DNA of 64,000 nucleotides from Chthoniobacter sp. (GTDB taxonomy: Bacteria > Verrucomicrobiota > Verrucomicrobiia > Chthoniobacterales > Chthoniobacteraceae): the NCBI GenBank assembly GCA_021414005.1, contig JAIOPH010000002.1:151728-215727 (forward strand). The letters run 5' to 3'. Both the position numbers and the translations under genes were made by a program. The notes beneath the pieces were generated by a model. It did not search any database and was not told the DNA's origin. It saw only the letters and a program-made list of their open reading frames with translations. Positions 34,643 through 45,403 of this stretch are shown in pieces; the stretch's first letter is position 1; the number at the start of each line of letters is the position of its first letter.

Positions 34643-37600
34643 TGCTTACTTTTCCACAGCGTTCGGCGAACCCACAAAGCGTGGCGAACAAATACTTCCG
34701 GCCTTTCGCGTTGTTCATTTTTTTCGTGGTGACGACGAGTCTCGCCGCCGGACCGGCCAAGCCTCACATCGTTTTTGTGATCGGGGAAAACGAGTATCAC
34801 ACGTGGGAGACGCTGCCAGAATTTGCCAAGGCAGAACTCGAATCCCTCGGCTTCAAGTGTTCTTATGTCAACGCGCCGCCCGCCGGTGGTAATGAGTTTG
34901 CCAACTTCCAAGAAATCAAGGAGGCCGACCTCCTGCTGATCAGCGTCCGGCGTCGCACTCCGCAAAAGGAAATGCTGGATTTGATTCGCCAGCACCTCGA
35001 CGCAGGAAAGCCGCTCGTAGGGATTCGCACGGCCAGCCATGCATTCGATGCGAAACCCATGGATGACCGGCACAGCGCATGGAGCAGTTTCGATCGGGAT
35101 GTTCTAGGGGGGCATTACGAAAACCATTACGGCAACGATCTGCCACCCTTGGTTCACGTCGCAGGGGGGGCGGAAAAGGATCCGATACTCACGGCCGTCG
35201 CGGTCGATACGTTTCGCACTCGCTATTCGCTTTATCGCAGTCAGAACCTTGTCGCCGGGACGAAGACGCTGCTCACGGGCGCAATCGAGGTCAATGAGAA
35301 AGAAGTCACCGAGCCAGTCGCCTGGACCAATACGAACGCCAACCGGCGCGTATTCTACACGTCGCTCGGCGGGCCGGATGATTTCGCGGCACCGACTTTT
35401 AGGCGACTCTTGCTGAACGGAGTTTTGTGGGCGCTGGACCGACCCATTCATCCTGCCGAAAGCACCTCCAAAGAGGAGCCACCGCAGCCCGCCAAAGTTG
35501 CCCCAGCTTTACTACTGCCGCCCGAAGCTTTGAGTCCTGAGGATTCAATGAAGCGCTTCCACGTAGCTGATGACTTGGAACTTCAGCAAGTGCTGGCGGA
35601 ACCCATCGTAAAGCAGCCGGTGTTTCTAAATTTCGACGAGCGCGGGCGCATGTGGGTCGTGCAATATCTCCAATATCCCGCTCCCGCCGGGTTGCAGATG
35701 CTAAGTCGCGACAATGTCTGGCGCGGGGTTTACGACAAGGTGCCGCCACCTCCGCCCGGCCACTTTCCCGGTGCGGACAAAATCACCATCCATGAGGACA
35801 CCGATGGCGATGGCATCTTCGACAAACATAAGACGTTTCTCGAAGGTTTGAACATCTGCACCGCGGTGTGCCGCTGTCGCGGTGGAGTGTGGGTCCTGAA
35901 TCCGCCATATCTGCTTTTCTATGCGGACCGGAACAACGACGACATTCCTGACGGTGATCCCGAGGTACATCTTGCCGGTTTTGGCCTGGAAGACACCCAC
36001 TCGGTCGCGAACAGTCTGCGCTGGGGGCCAGACGGCTGGCTCTACGGAGCGCAGGGGAGCACAGTCACAGGGCACATGATCCGGCCCGGTCTCGACAAGG
36101 AGCCTTTCCTGCACACGATGGGTCAGTTGATCTGGCGCTATCATCCGGAGACCAAGCGCTTCGAGGTATTTTCCGAAGGCGGCGGCAATGCGTTCGGGGT
36201 GGAGATCGACGCCAAGGGCCGGATCTTCTCCGGGCACAACGGCGGCGACACCCGTGGCTTTCACTATGTGCAGGGTGCATATCTGCAGAAGGGCTTTGAT
36301 AAGCATGGCCCGCTCTCGAATCCTTATGCGTTCGGTTATTTTCCCCAGATGACCCATGCCAAGGTCGAGCGCTTCACCCATAACTTCGTGATCTGCGACA
36401 GTCCCGGTTTGCCGGAGCGTTACACGGGAAAGTTGTTTGGGATCGAACCCATGCAAGGCCGGATTGTCTTTAGTGACATACAAAGGGATCGATCATCCTT
36501 CCAAACCCGGGATCTCGGCTACGCACTTACCAGCGACGATACTTGGTTTCGCCCCGTGGACATCAAGGTGGGCCCGGACAGCGCTCTCTACTTTGCCGAC
36601 TGGTATGACCGTCAGGTAAATCACTACCGCAACAGCGAGGGCCAAATCGACAAGAGCAACGGTCGCATTTACCGACTGAAAGCCAAAGGTGCTGTGGCTG
36701 CCAGTCCCATTGACTTTGGCAGTCTCTCCACTCCGGCGCTGATCGAAATGCTCGGCAACCCCAACAGGACATGCCGCCAGACGGCGCTCCGCTTGCTCGG
36801 GGATCGAAAGGACAAGAGTGTCATTCCGATGCTGACGAAGATGGTGGCCGACAACACTGGGCAGTTAGCTCTCGAAGCTCTGTGGGCGCTGAACTTGAGT
36901 GGCGGCTTTAGCGATGGAGTCGCGAGGCAAACTCTCGCGCACAAAGAACCGCAGGTGCGTTTGTGGACAGTGCGGTTGCTAGGCGATGCGACGAAAGTTT
37001 CCAATGACCTAGCCGCCAGCCTCGCGGCGCTCGGTGCCACCGAACCCGATCTCGAAGTGCGCGGCCAACTCGCCTGCACCGCCCGGCGGCTCCCGGCCAG
37101 CGATGCCCTGCCCATTGTGCGCAATCTGCTGGCGCGAAACGAAGACGCGGATGACAACCGGATTCCGCTGTTACTTTGGTGGGCTATCGAAGCGCAGGCG
37201 GAAACGGCCCGCGAGGCCGTGGTGAAATTGTTCGCCGATCCGGCATTGTGGCGGTTGCCGATGGTGCAGAAACACGTCCTCGAACGCGTCATGCGGCGTT
37301 ATGCCATGGCGGGCGCACGCCGCGACCTGTTGGTCTGCGCACAGCTTTTTCTGTTATCGCCGGGACCGGAACAAACCGCCCGGTTGATGGCTGGCTTCGA
37401 AGCCGCGTTCAAAGGACGACCCATGCCCAGTCTCCCCGGCGAACTGACCGAAGCCATGGCCAAAGCCGGCGGCGAAACGACCGCGCTGGGTCTGCGCCTT
37501 GGCCGACCCGAGGCTGTGCAGGAGGCTCTCCAGATTATCGCTGACGACTCGGCTAATCAGAGCCAGCGGCTCGAATACGTCCGGATTCTCGGCGAGGTGA

Positions 37601-38418
37601 AACTGCCCCAGGCTGTGCCGGTGCTGATGAAAATCGTTGGCAATCCCTCGGCCCAACCGCTGCATCAAGCGGCGCTCAGCGCGCTCCAGCCCTACGACGA
37701 CGATATAATCGGTGGCGAGGTGCTCGCCTGCTTCGGCCGACTTGCCCCCGGCGCGCGCACTGCGGCTCTGGCCCTGCTCGCCAGCCGCACCGCTTGGTCG
37801 CTACAATTGCTGGAAGCCGTCGAGGCGGGGAAGATCGCCAAGGCTTCGATCTCGCAGGATGCGATCAGCAAGATGAAACAGCACCGCGAGCCTCGCGTCG
37901 CCGAGTTGGTCGAAAAGCATTGGGCAAAGAAGGCTCGGCCTGCGACTGCCGAGATGAAAGCAAAGACCGACCGTTTGGCTGTCGTTATCCGCGGTGGCAC
38001 CGGGAGCCCGTATGACGGTCAGAAAATTTTCGGCACCTCCTGCGCGATGTGCCATAAGCTCTTTGGCCAGGGTGGCCAGATCGGCCCCGACCTCACAACC
38101 TTCAAGCGTGACGACCTCGATAACATGCTGCTCAGCGTCGTGGACCCGAATGCTGAGATTCGCGAAGGTTACGAAAACTATCTCGTCACTACCAAAGATG
38201 GACGAACCCTTTCCGGATTCCTCGCAGACAAAGATAACCGCGTGGTGGTTCTGCGTGGCATCGATGGGGTAAACATTACCTTGCCGCAGGATGAGATTCA
38301 GGAGATGAAAGCGGTCGGCCTTTCCCTCATGCCCGAGGGTCTGCTTGACGCGCTCACCGACCAGCAGATCCGTGACTTATTCGCCTATCTCCGGAGCACG
38401 CAGCCATTAGTTCGCTAG
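34639..38418 (+). CDS. ThuA-domain / PVC-type heme-binding dehydrogenase fusion
   Basis: 1259 aa. Signal-like N-terminus, then a ThuA-like domain (about 35-265: VFVIGENEYHTWETLPEFAKAELESLGF, GIRTASHAFD, GGHYENHYGNDLPPLVHV). A membrane-bound dehydrogenase-type beta-propeller follows (about 300-690: VVQYLQYPAPAG, DTDGDGIFD, WGPDGWLYGAQGS). HEAT-like repeats span about 700-1100. The C-terminus has one c-type heme site CAMCH (Cys1135) and the PVC-type tail with GRTLSGFLADKDNRVVVL. It is probably a periplasmic redox enzyme or sugar dehydrogenase. Coupled by ATGA to the dehydratase. Confidence 0.88.
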   Translation: MMLTFPQRSANPQSVANKYFRPFALFIFFVVTTSLAAGPAKPHIVFVIGENEYHTWETLPEFAKAELESLGFKCSYVNAPPAGGNEFANFQEIKEADLLLISVRRRTPQKEMLDLIRQHLDAGKPLVGIRTASHAFDAKPMDDRHSAWSSFDRDVLGGHYENHYGNDLPPLVHVAGGAEKDPILTAVAVDTFRTRYSLYRSQNLVAGTKTLLTGAIEVNEKEVTEPVAWTNTNANRRVFYTSLGGPDDFAAPTFRRLLLNGVLWALDRPIHPAESTSKEEPPQPAKVAPALLLPPEALSPEDSMKRFHVADDLELQQVLAEPIVKQPVFLNFDERGRMWVVQYLQYPAPAGLQMLSRDNVWRGVYDKVPPPPPGHFPGADKITIHEDTDGDGIFDKHKTFLEGLNICTAVCRCRGGVWVLNPPYLLFYADRNNDDIPDGDPEVHLAGFGLEDTHSVANSLRWGPDGWLYGAQGSTVTGHMIRPGLDKEPFLHTMGQLIWRYHPETKRFEVFSEGGGNAFGVEIDAKGRIFSGHNGGDTRGFHYVQGAYLQKGFDKHGPLSNPYAFGYFPQMTHAKVERFTHNFVICDSPGLPERYTGKLFGIEPMQGRIVFSDIQRDRSSFQTRDLGYALTSDDTWFRPVDIKVGPDSALYFADWYDRQVNHYRNSEGQIDKSNGRIYRLKAKGAVAASPIDFGSLSTPALIEMLGNPNRTCRQTALRLLGDRKDKSVIPMLTKMVADNTGQLALEALWALNLSGGFSDGVARQTLAHKEPQVRLWTVRLLGDATKVSNDLAASLAALGATEPDLEVRGQLACTARRLPASDALPIVRNLLARNEDADDNRIPLLLWWAIEAQAETAREAVVKLFADPALWRLPMVQKHVLERVMRRYAMAGARRDLLVCAQLFLLSPGPEQTARLMAGFEAAFKGRPMPSLPGELTEAMAKAGGETTALGLRLGRPEAVQEALQIIADDSANQSQRLEYVRILGEVKLPQAVPVLMKIVGNPSAQPLHQAALSALQPYDDDIIGGEVLACFGRLAPGARTAALALLASRTAWSLQLLEAVEAGKIAKASISQDAISKMKQHREPRVAELVEKHWAKKARPATAEMKAKTDRLAVVIRGGTGSPYDGQKIFGTSCAMCHKLFGQGGQIGPDLTTFKRDDLDNMLLSVVDPNAEIREGYENYLVTTKDGRTLSGFLADKDNRVVVLRGIDGVNITLPQDEIQEMKAVGLSLMPEGLLDALTDQQIRDLFAYLRSTQPLVR

Positions 38419-38485
38419 TTTTATGAATATCCTGCTTGATTACGAAGTTCACGTTGGCGCGGTTCAAGCGAAATGGGAGTCGTTT

Positions 38486-40063
38486 ATGCGAAAGTTGCTG
38501 CGGGTTATCGTTCTGGGTTTCACTTTCCACACTGCGAGCGCTGAGCCGATCGAGTTGACCTGCCAGACCCGCGATCCGGAAAGCGGAAAAATCGTGCTAA
38601 CGGCGGAAAAGGTGGATCCGGCCCACGTCGGCGTGGTGGCCGTCGATGTCTGGAACTACCATTGGTGCAAGACGGCGACCATGCGCGTGGATGCGATCAT
38701 GCCGCGGATGAACAAGGCCCTCGACGCCGCGCGCACGCTCGGCATGACGGTGATGCTTTGCCCCAGCGATGTCGTGGACAATTATGTGGGCTACCCGCAG
38801 CGCGAGGCGGTTTTCGCCCTGCCGAAGTTTCCCGTGCCCGCCGTCGTGAACGTCAATTGTCCTCCCGTGCCCGACGCCGGCGGCTGCGCTTGCGGCCGGG
38901 AAAAGTGCGCCGAGAACTATGGGTGGGATGGCATGCACCCGGCGCTCCGCATCGGCGAGACCGACCTCATGCCCGACACGCAGGCGGAGGTCTATGCCAT
39001 TTGCAAGACACGCGGTCTGACCCATCTCATCTACATCGGCTTTCACACCCAGGTCTGCCTGCTCGGAAAACCAATGGGACTGAAGGCGATGAAATCCGCG
39101 GGCCTGCGCTGCTTTCTGGCGCGCGACATGACGGATGCGCATCCGGGTTATGATCCGGCGCGCAATTTCACCCCCGATCTGAACACCGAGCAGGTCGTGG
39201 AGCATTTCGAGAAGCACCTCGCACCGACGATCAGTTTCCAGGAGGAACTGACGAAGCTGGGCAAGTGGGAGGCGAAGTGGGTGGTGGACCCGGTGCGCAT
39301 CACGCCGTGGGGCACGCCGATGCGCCCGCATTTGTTCGAGCAACCCATCACCGTCACGCTCACGACGCCGCTGGAGCCGGGCGCGGAAATTCGCTACACG
39401 CTCGACGGCTCCGTGCCGACGGCATCCTCGGCGCTTTACACGAAGCCGCTCGTGTTCACGTACACAACCCGGCTGCGGACCTCGGCCTTTCGCGACGGGC
39501 GGGCGGTTTGCCTGGAGTCCGAGGGTTCCTTCGCGCGGATGCCGCCCATGCCACCCGCGCCGGAGGTGGCCATCGGCGACTTGAAGCCCATGCGCAATGT
39601 GGGCTTCGGCCACACCTATGGCGGTGCCGTGCGTTATTCCGGCCACACCAAGCCGCCACAGAAGGACAAATCGAATCTGGGGCAGGACATAAAGATCAAC
39701 CGGACGACCTACCCGCGAGGCATGGGTGTCCATGCCCCGTGCGAACTCATGTATGAGATCAAGCCGGAATACCAGCGCTTCGTCGCGCTGGCTGGCGCGG
39801 ATGAAAACGTGGTGACCCTCAGCAATGGCTCCAACCTCGCCAAGTATCCGAGCGTGGTCTTCAAGGTGTTCATCGACGGCAAGGAAGCCGCCGCGAGTCC
39901 CGTGATGCGCGTGCAGTCGCCGGCGTGGCGCTTCGATGTCCCGATTCCCGCGGGCGCCAGGATCATCAGTCTCGCGGTCACGGACGCCGACGACGGCTCG
40001 CGCGAGGATTTCGCCGACTGGGCCGAAGCCGGGTTCGTCACCACGAAAAGCAAATCGCCCTAG
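38486..40063 (+). CDS. Cysteine hydrolase fused to chitobiase-like and NPCBM domains
   Basis: 525 aa from MRKLLRVIVLGF (GGGAG-type ribosome site just upstream; an ATG at 38423 is the longer alternative). Signal peptide ends near TASA. Domains: isochorismatase-like hydrolase (about 20-260: VVAVDVWNYHWCK, IYIGFHTQVCLLGKP), a CHB_HEX_C-like linker domain (AEIRYTLDGSVPTASSALYTKPL) and a C-terminal NPCBM carbohydrate-binding domain (PRGMGVHAPCELMYEI...FVALAGADENV). The combination points to a glycan-anchored amidase- or esterase-like enzyme acting outside the cell. Confidence 0.87.
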   Translation: MRKLLRVIVLGFTFHTASAEPIELTCQTRDPESGKIVLTAEKVDPAHVGVVAVDVWNYHWCKTATMRVDAIMPRMNKALDAARTLGMTVMLCPSDVVDNYVGYPQREAVFALPKFPVPAVVNVNCPPVPDAGGCACGREKCAENYGWDGMHPALRIGETDLMPDTQAEVYAICKTRGLTHLIYIGFHTQVCLLGKPMGLKAMKSAGLRCFLARDMTDAHPGYDPARNFTPDLNTEQVVEHFEKHLAPTISFQEELTKLGKWEAKWVVDPVRITPWGTPMRPHLFEQPITVTLTTPLEPGAEIRYTLDGSVPTASSALYTKPLVFTYTTRLRTSAFRDGRAVCLESEGSFARMPPMPPAPEVAIGDLKPMRNVGFGHTYGGAVRYSGHTKPPQKDKSNLGQDIKINRTTYPRGMGVHAPCELMYEIKPEYQRFVALAGADENVVTLSNGSNLAKYPSVVFKVFIDGKEAAASPVMRVQSPAWRFDVPIPAGARIISLAVTDADDGSREDFADWAEAGFVTTKSKSP

Positions 40064-40095
40064 CCGCGCCACGAAACCATACTGACAATCCCGCA

Positions 40096-42912
40096 ATGAA
40101 ACGCCTCTTCGTCAAACTGTTTGGGATTCTGACCATCGCCATGGGTCTTTCCTGCGCTGCGGAGAACGCGGACTGGCAGCCATTGCGGACGCCGGGGTTT
40201 TGGGAGAAAAGTTTTGGCGGGGTGGTGGAAGCGCATGACGGTTGTGCGTGGTATCGTTGTTTCATCCAGATCCCGGCGGAATGGCAGGGCGAATCGCTGA
40301 CGTTGTCGCTCGGCGCGATCGATGACTGCGACGAGACCTTTTTCAACGGCGCAAAGGTCGGCGCGGGGGGCAGCTTCCAGCCTTACCGCTCGGCGTCGGG
40401 CGAAGTACGCCAATACATCGTGGCTCCCGAGCGGGTGCGCGCCGGCGAGTGGAATCTGCTGTCGGTTCGGGTGTGGGATGGTGGCGGAGCGGGCGGGATT
40501 TCCACGGGACCGTTGAGGCTGAGTTCCGCCAAGGGAGTTCTGAAACTGGCCGGGACGTGGGAGTTTCGGACGGGCGATGACCTCGCCTGGGCGCAATGGC
40601 CCGCCGACCTGGACGCCGCCGGTCGCGCCAAACTCGCGCAGCAGTTCGCCGCCAAGGCCGGGCCCGACTTTGGCCAGCCGGTGGACACCGCGCCGCTCGC
40701 CGGCACACAGCCGCTGACCTTGGAGGGCGACATACCCTCCCAGCTGGTCGCCGGTGTGGACAAGTTCCTCCTCCGCGAAACAGACCTATCGGTGGAAAAG
40801 CGCGCGCGGTTCTGGCATCGAGATTTTTCGTCGCCGGAAAAGTACGCCGTTTCTCTCGAAACGAATCGTCAGCGGCTGGCGCACATTCTCGGTGTGAGGG
40901 ATGCGCGTGTTGCCACGCCCGACATGCAGGTGGTGGCGGGCGTGGATCAGCCGCCGCTGGTCGGGCAGGGTGCCAATTACGAAATTCGTGCGGTGCGCTG
41001 GGGCGCATTTGGCGATGTCCACGGCGAAGGGCTGCTGCTCACGCCCACGGGCCGCGAGCCGGTGGCCGATGTGGTCGCAATCCCGGATGCCGCTCAGACT
41101 CCGGAACAAATCTGCGGCTTGCAGGACGGCGTGCCCGTCGCGTCGCAGTATGCGCGTCGCCTGGCGGAAAGCGGTTGCCGCGTGCTCGTCCCAATGATCA
41201 TCGATCGCAACCGCGGACCGCACTTGGGACACAGCCGGGTAAGCGCCCGCCAATTCCTTTACAACTCAGCCTTTGAACTCGGACGTCACCTCATCGGCTA
41301 CGAGGTGCAGAAAGTCCTCGCGGCGGTGGACTGGTACGCCAAAGCGGGTGGCGCCGGGAAACGCCGCATCGGCGTCATTGGCTATGGCGAAGGCGGTTTG
41401 CTCGCGCTTTACGCCGGGGCGCTCGACCAGCGTATCGGCGCGGTCAGTGTCAGCGGGTATTTCGAGGATCGCGATCACCTGTGGGAAGAGCCGATCGACC
41501 GGAATGCGTTCGGCTTGCTGGAGCAATTTGGCGACGCCGAGCTCGCCGGGATGATTGCCCCGCGGCCGCTCATCATTGAGGCGGCCAAGGGGCCGGAGCT
41601 CGTGATGACGCTCGGCGACGGCGGAGCCCCGGGACGCCTCCGCACGCCGCCGCTGGAGGTGGTAAAAAAGGAAGTGGACCGTGCGCGCAGCCTCGTCAGC
41701 GAACTCCAGCCGGCAGCCCCGATCGAACTCATCGTGAGTGGCAACGGCACCGGGCCTTTTGGCAGCGAGCCAGCCCTGACCGCTTTCCTCAACGCCGCAG
41801 CGCCGAAGACGGAACTGGCCGTGAACTCACCGGCTCCCAAACCGGCGCGCCCCGCCACCGATACCGCAGCCCGTCAAGTCCGTCAGCTCAAGGAAATGGA
41901 CCAGCACAATCAGCGGCTGCTGACCGAAAGTCCCGAGGTGCGACGCGAGTTCATGAAGAAATTGGACACCAGCTCGCTCGATGCCTACGCGAAAAGCGCC
42001 GAGTGGTATCGCAACTATTTTGCCGAGGAAGTCGTGGGTCGCTTCGATTTGCCACTGCTGCCGGCCAACGCCCGCACACGCAAGAGCTACGAATCCGAAA
42101 AGTGGGTGGGCTACGAAGTCGTGCTCGATGTTTTTCCGGAGGTCATCGCTTATGGCGTCCTGCTCTTGCCGCGGGATTTGAAGCCGGACGAGAAGCGTCC
42201 GGTGGTCGTCTGCCAGCATGGGTTGGAGGGACGTCCGCAGCATGTGGTCACCGGCAACAGCGAGTTCTATCACGACTTCGCGGCCAAGCTGGCCGACCGC
42301 GGGTTCATCACCTTTGCGCCGCAAAATCTCTACATTTTCAACGACCGCTTTCGCACCCTCCAGCGGAAGAGTAACCCGCTGAAGAAAACGCTCTTCTCGA
42401 CGATCGTCCCGCAGCACCAGCAGATCGTGAACTGGCTCAAGACCCTGCCCGGCGCGGACCCGCAGCGGGTCGCTTTCTACGGCCTGAGCTACGGCGGCAA
42501 GTCGGCGATGCGCATCCCGCCGCTCGTCCCGGACTATGTCCTTTCAATCTGCTCCGCCGACTTCAACGAATGGGTCGGTAAGAACGCCGCTACCGCGGGC
42601 ACCGCGGGCCGCTACAGCTACGTGTGGGGCGGCGAGTATGAAATCTTCGAGTTCGATCTCGGCAGCACCTTTAACTACGCCGAGATGGCCGCCCTGATCG
42701 CCCCGCGACCTTTCATGGTCGAGCGCGGCCATTTCGACGGTGTGGGAGCGGATGAAACGGTGGCTTGGGAATTTGCCAAGGTGAACTTCCTCTACAACGC
42801 GGGGCTCCACATCGGCGACCGCTGCGAAATGGAGGTCTTTGCCGGACCTCACACGATCAACGGCAAAGGCACTTACGATTTCCTGCACAAACATCTCCGC
42901 TGGCCCAAATGA
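40096..42912 (+). CDS. Tandem alpha/beta-hydrolase carbohydrate esterase
   Basis: 938 aa. Signal peptide, a GH2-like sugar-binding jelly-roll (about 25-165: CAWYRCFIQIPAEWQGESLTLSLGAIDDCDETFFNG), then two alpha/beta-hydrolase domains of the acetylxylan-esterase type. In the first the nucleophile elbow reads GYGEG (about 429-433), lacking Ser; in the second it reads GLSYG (about 796-800) with Ser798 intact, with HxxxGVGADE and GPHTI for the acid/His region. The first domain is therefore likely non-catalytic. It probably deacetylates glycans. The stop overlaps the next ATG by ATGA. Confidence 0.85.
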   Translation: MKRLFVKLFGILTIAMGLSCAAENADWQPLRTPGFWEKSFGGVVEAHDGCAWYRCFIQIPAEWQGESLTLSLGAIDDCDETFFNGAKVGAGGSFQPYRSASGEVRQYIVAPERVRAGEWNLLSVRVWDGGGAGGISTGPLRLSSAKGVLKLAGTWEFRTGDDLAWAQWPADLDAAGRAKLAQQFAAKAGPDFGQPVDTAPLAGTQPLTLEGDIPSQLVAGVDKFLLRETDLSVEKRARFWHRDFSSPEKYAVSLETNRQRLAHILGVRDARVATPDMQVVAGVDQPPLVGQGANYEIRAVRWGAFGDVHGEGLLLTPTGREPVADVVAIPDAAQTPEQICGLQDGVPVASQYARRLAESGCRVLVPMIIDRNRGPHLGHSRVSARQFLYNSAFELGRHLIGYEVQKVLAAVDWYAKAGGAGKRRIGVIGYGEGGLLALYAGALDQRIGAVSVSGYFEDRDHLWEEPIDRNAFGLLEQFGDAELAGMIAPRPLIIEAAKGPELVMTLGDGGAPGRLRTPPLEVVKKEVDRARSLVSELQPAAPIELIVSGNGTGPFGSEPALTAFLNAAAPKTELAVNSPAPKPARPATDTAARQVRQLKEMDQHNQRLLTESPEVRREFMKKLDTSSLDAYAKSAEWYRNYFAEEVVGRFDLPLLPANARTRKSYESEKWVGYEVVLDVFPEVIAYGVLLLPRDLKPDEKRPVVVCQHGLEGRPQHVVTGNSEFYHDFAAKLADRGFITFAPQNLYIFNDRFRTLQRKSNPLKKTLFSTIVPQHQQIVNWLKTLPGADPQRVAFYGLSYGGKSAMRIPPLVPDYVLSICSADFNEWVGKNAATAGTAGRYSYVWGGEYEIFEFDLGSTFNYAEMAALIAPRPFMVERGHFDGVGADETVAWEFAKVNFLYNAGLHIGDRCEMEVFAGPHTINGKGTYDFLHKHLRWPK

Positions 42913-45401
42913 AAACCGACCACCATGAGTTCGCGGGGCTGCTTTCGCGGTCATGCACCCACGTGCTGGGCGTCGCCACGCTGCTCATTCCGGTCACGCT
43001 GAGCTTCGCTGCAATCGCTGCGGATGGCCCGGTAAAGCAACCTTCCGTCGATTTCGACCGCGAAATCCGGCCGATCCTTTCCGATCACTGTTTTACCTGC
43101 CATGGGCCGGATGAAAAGAAGCGCAAGGCCGAGCTGCGGTTGGACACGAAGGAAGGTCTCTTCGCCACCCACGAAGGCGTCACTCCGGTGGTCCCGGGGC
43201 GCAGTGCCGCGAGTGAGTTGATCCAGCGCGTGACCAATCCTGATCGGGACGAAATCATGCCTCCGCCGAAATCAGGCAAGACGCTCACGCCGGCGCAGAT
43301 CGGAAAGCTGCGGCAATGGGTGGATGAAGGAGCGAAATGGCAGGGGCACTGGGCTTTTCAAGCACCCACTCGCCCGGCCATGCCCGCGGTGCGCGATGGT
43401 GCCTGGGTGCGGAATCCGATCGATGCGTGGGCGCTGGCGCGGATCGAGCAGGAGAAGCTGTCGCCACAGGCGGAAGCGGATGCCCGCACGCTGATCCGGC
43501 GGTTGAGTCTGGACCTCACCGGGCTGCCGCCCACGCCGGAGGAAGTGGATCGGTTCCTTGGCGACAAACAGGCCGGAGCTTATGCCGCGCTGGTGGATCG
43601 GCTGCTGCATTCGCCGCACTTCGGGGAGCGAATGGCGCAGGTGTGGCTCGACTTGGCGAGGTTCGCCGACTCGGACGGGTACCACGACGACACCACGCGC
43701 TCGATGTGGCAGTTCCGGGATTACGTCATCCGCTCGTTCAACGCGAACAAGCCGTTCGACCAATTCACGGTCGAGCAAATCGCGGGCGATCTCCTGCCGG
43801 ATGCGACTCTCGAACAGCGCATCGCCAGCGCCTTTCACCGTAATGGACCGACCAGCTCCGAGGGTGGCGCGGATGCCAAGGAATATGCAGCGAAGTATGC
43901 GGTGGATCGTGTGAACACCACGGCAACGACCTGGCTTGGCGTAACGCTGCAATGCACCGAATGCCACGACCACAAGTATGACCCTTTCACCACGCGCGAG
44001 TTCTACCAGATGTTCGCGTTTTTCAATCAGGTCCCGGAAAACTTCATCGAACGCTCGCTGCATGTAGCCCCGGCCATCACCACGCCGACGCCGGAGCAGG
44101 AATCGAAGCTCGCTGAACTGAAACGGCGGGTGGTGGACTTGGAGCAGGAGGTGAAAGCGGCTGCCGAAGCTCCCGTTGTCGCGCCGGAAACCGCACCCGA
44201 CGCCGCGCCCGCGGAGCCGGAGAAAAAGACGGACTCCGCCGCGGAACTGAAAAAGCAACTGACCGCGGCAAAGCAGGCGCGGGATGAATTTGAGAAATCC
44301 ATTCCCCGGCTGCGCGTGATGGCCGATGTGCCGCAGCCGCGCCCCACTTACATCCTGCTGCGCGGCGACTATCGGAATCCTGGCGCGCAGGTTTCGCCCG
44401 GCGTGCCGGCAGCACTTGGAAAAATGCCGGAGGGTCTTAAGCCCAACCGTCTCGCGCTGGCCCGATGGTTGACCCAGCCGCAGCATCCGCTCACGGCCCG
44501 CGTGATGGTGAACCGGCTTTGGCAGATGATCTTTGGCGTCGGCCTCGTCAAGACTGCGGAAGAGTTTGGCACCCAGGGCGAGCGTCCCAGCCATACGGAG
44601 GTTCTCGACTGGCTGGCGGTGGAGTTCATCGAAAGTGGGTGGGACGTGAAGCACATCCTCAAGCTGATCGTAACCAGCGCAACGTATAGGCAGTCGTCGA
44701 AATTTTCCCCCGAACTGCAAGCGCGCGATCCCGAGAATCGCCTGCTCGCCCGCGGCCCGCGCTTTCGCCTACCGGCGGAAACGGTGCGCGACAATGCCCT
44801 GGCCATCGCGGGTCTCCTCGACCGGACGCGACCGGTGGGTGGGCCGAGCGTGAAACCCTATCAGCCCGGCGACCTGTGGCGCGAGTTTGCCTATGGTGAC
44901 TCCGCGGATAAAGCCTACGTGCGCGACAAGGGCCCCGACCTTTACCGGCGCAGCGTTTACACCTTTTGGAAACGCTCGGTGCTGTATCCCAGCTATGCCA
45001 TTTTCGACGCGCCGAACCGTGAGGTTTGCACTGCGCGGCGCTCGGTGACGAACACGCCGCTGCAAGCCTACGTGCTGCTCAACGACGAAACCTTTGTCGA
45101 AGCCGCCCGCGTGCTCGCGCAAAAGGTAACCGCGGAGTGCCCGGATGATTTCGGCAAGCAACTCCGCCTCGCCTTTCAGCTCGCGCTCGCCCGATCGCCC
45201 TCCGCGCCAGAGCTGGCCGCGATGGAAAATCTCCATAGCGAAATGCTCGCGGAGTATCGCCGCCAGCCCGCGGCGGCGGCGAAGCTGCTGGCGGTGGGTG
45301 ACGCCCCGAGGCCCGCCGGCACCGATCCGGTCCGTCTCGCCGCGTGGACTTGCGTGGCCAACGCCATCTTGAATTTCGACGAAACCATCACGAAAGAATA
45401 G
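42909..45401 (+). CDS. PSCyt1/DUF1549/DUF1553 PVC-group protein
   Basis: 830 aa. Signal peptide, then a planctomycete-type cytochrome domain (PSCyt1) with CFTCH at Cys61, [31 protein letters not shown] and the [14 protein letters not shown] motif. DUF1549 follows ([45 protein letters not shown]) and the C-terminal DUF1553 ([61 protein letters not shown]). These proteins are nearly always paired with DUF1501, as here; their biochemical role is not established, with electron transfer linked to polysaccharide use suggested. Confidence 0.92.
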   Translation: MKTDHHEFAGLLSRSCTHVLGVATLLIPVTLSFAAIAADGPVKQPSVDFDREIRPILSDHCFTCHGPDEKKRKAELRLDTKEGLFATHEGVTPVVPGRSAASELIQRVTNPDRDEIMPPPKSGKTLTPAQIGKLRQWVDEGAKWQGHWAFQAPTRPAMPAVRDGAWVRNPIDAWALARIEQEKLSPQAEADARTLIRRLSLDLTGLPPTPEEVDRFLGDKQAGAYAALVDRLLHSPHFGERMAQVWLDLARFADSDGYHDDTTRSMWQFRDYVIRSFNANKPFDQFTVEQIAGDLLPDATLEQRIASAFHRNGPTSSEGGADAKEYAAKYAVDRVNTTATTWLGVTLQCTECHDHKYDPFTTREFYQMFAFFNQVPENFIERSLHVAPAITTPTPEQESKLAELKRRVVDLEQEVKAAAEAPVVAPETAPDAAPAEPEKKTDSAAELKKQLTAAKQARDEFEKSIPRLRVMADVPQPRPTYILLRGDYRNPGAQVSPGVPAALGKMPEGLKPNRLALARWLTQPQHPLTARVMVNRLWQMIFGVGLVKTAEEFGTQGERPSHTEVLDWLAVEFIESGWDVKHILKLIVTSATYRQSSKFSPELQARDPENRLLARGPRFRLPAETVRDNALAIAGLLDRTRPVGGPSVKPYQPGDLWREFAYGDSADKAYVRDKGPDLYRRSVYTFWKRSVLYPSYAIFDAPNREVCTARRSVTNTPLQAYVLLNDETFVEAARVLAQKVTAECPDDFGKQLRLAFQLALARSPSAPELAAMENLHSEMLAEYRRQPAAAAKLLAVGDAPRPAGTDPVRLAAWTCVANAILNFDETITKE

Positions 45402-45403
45402 CG

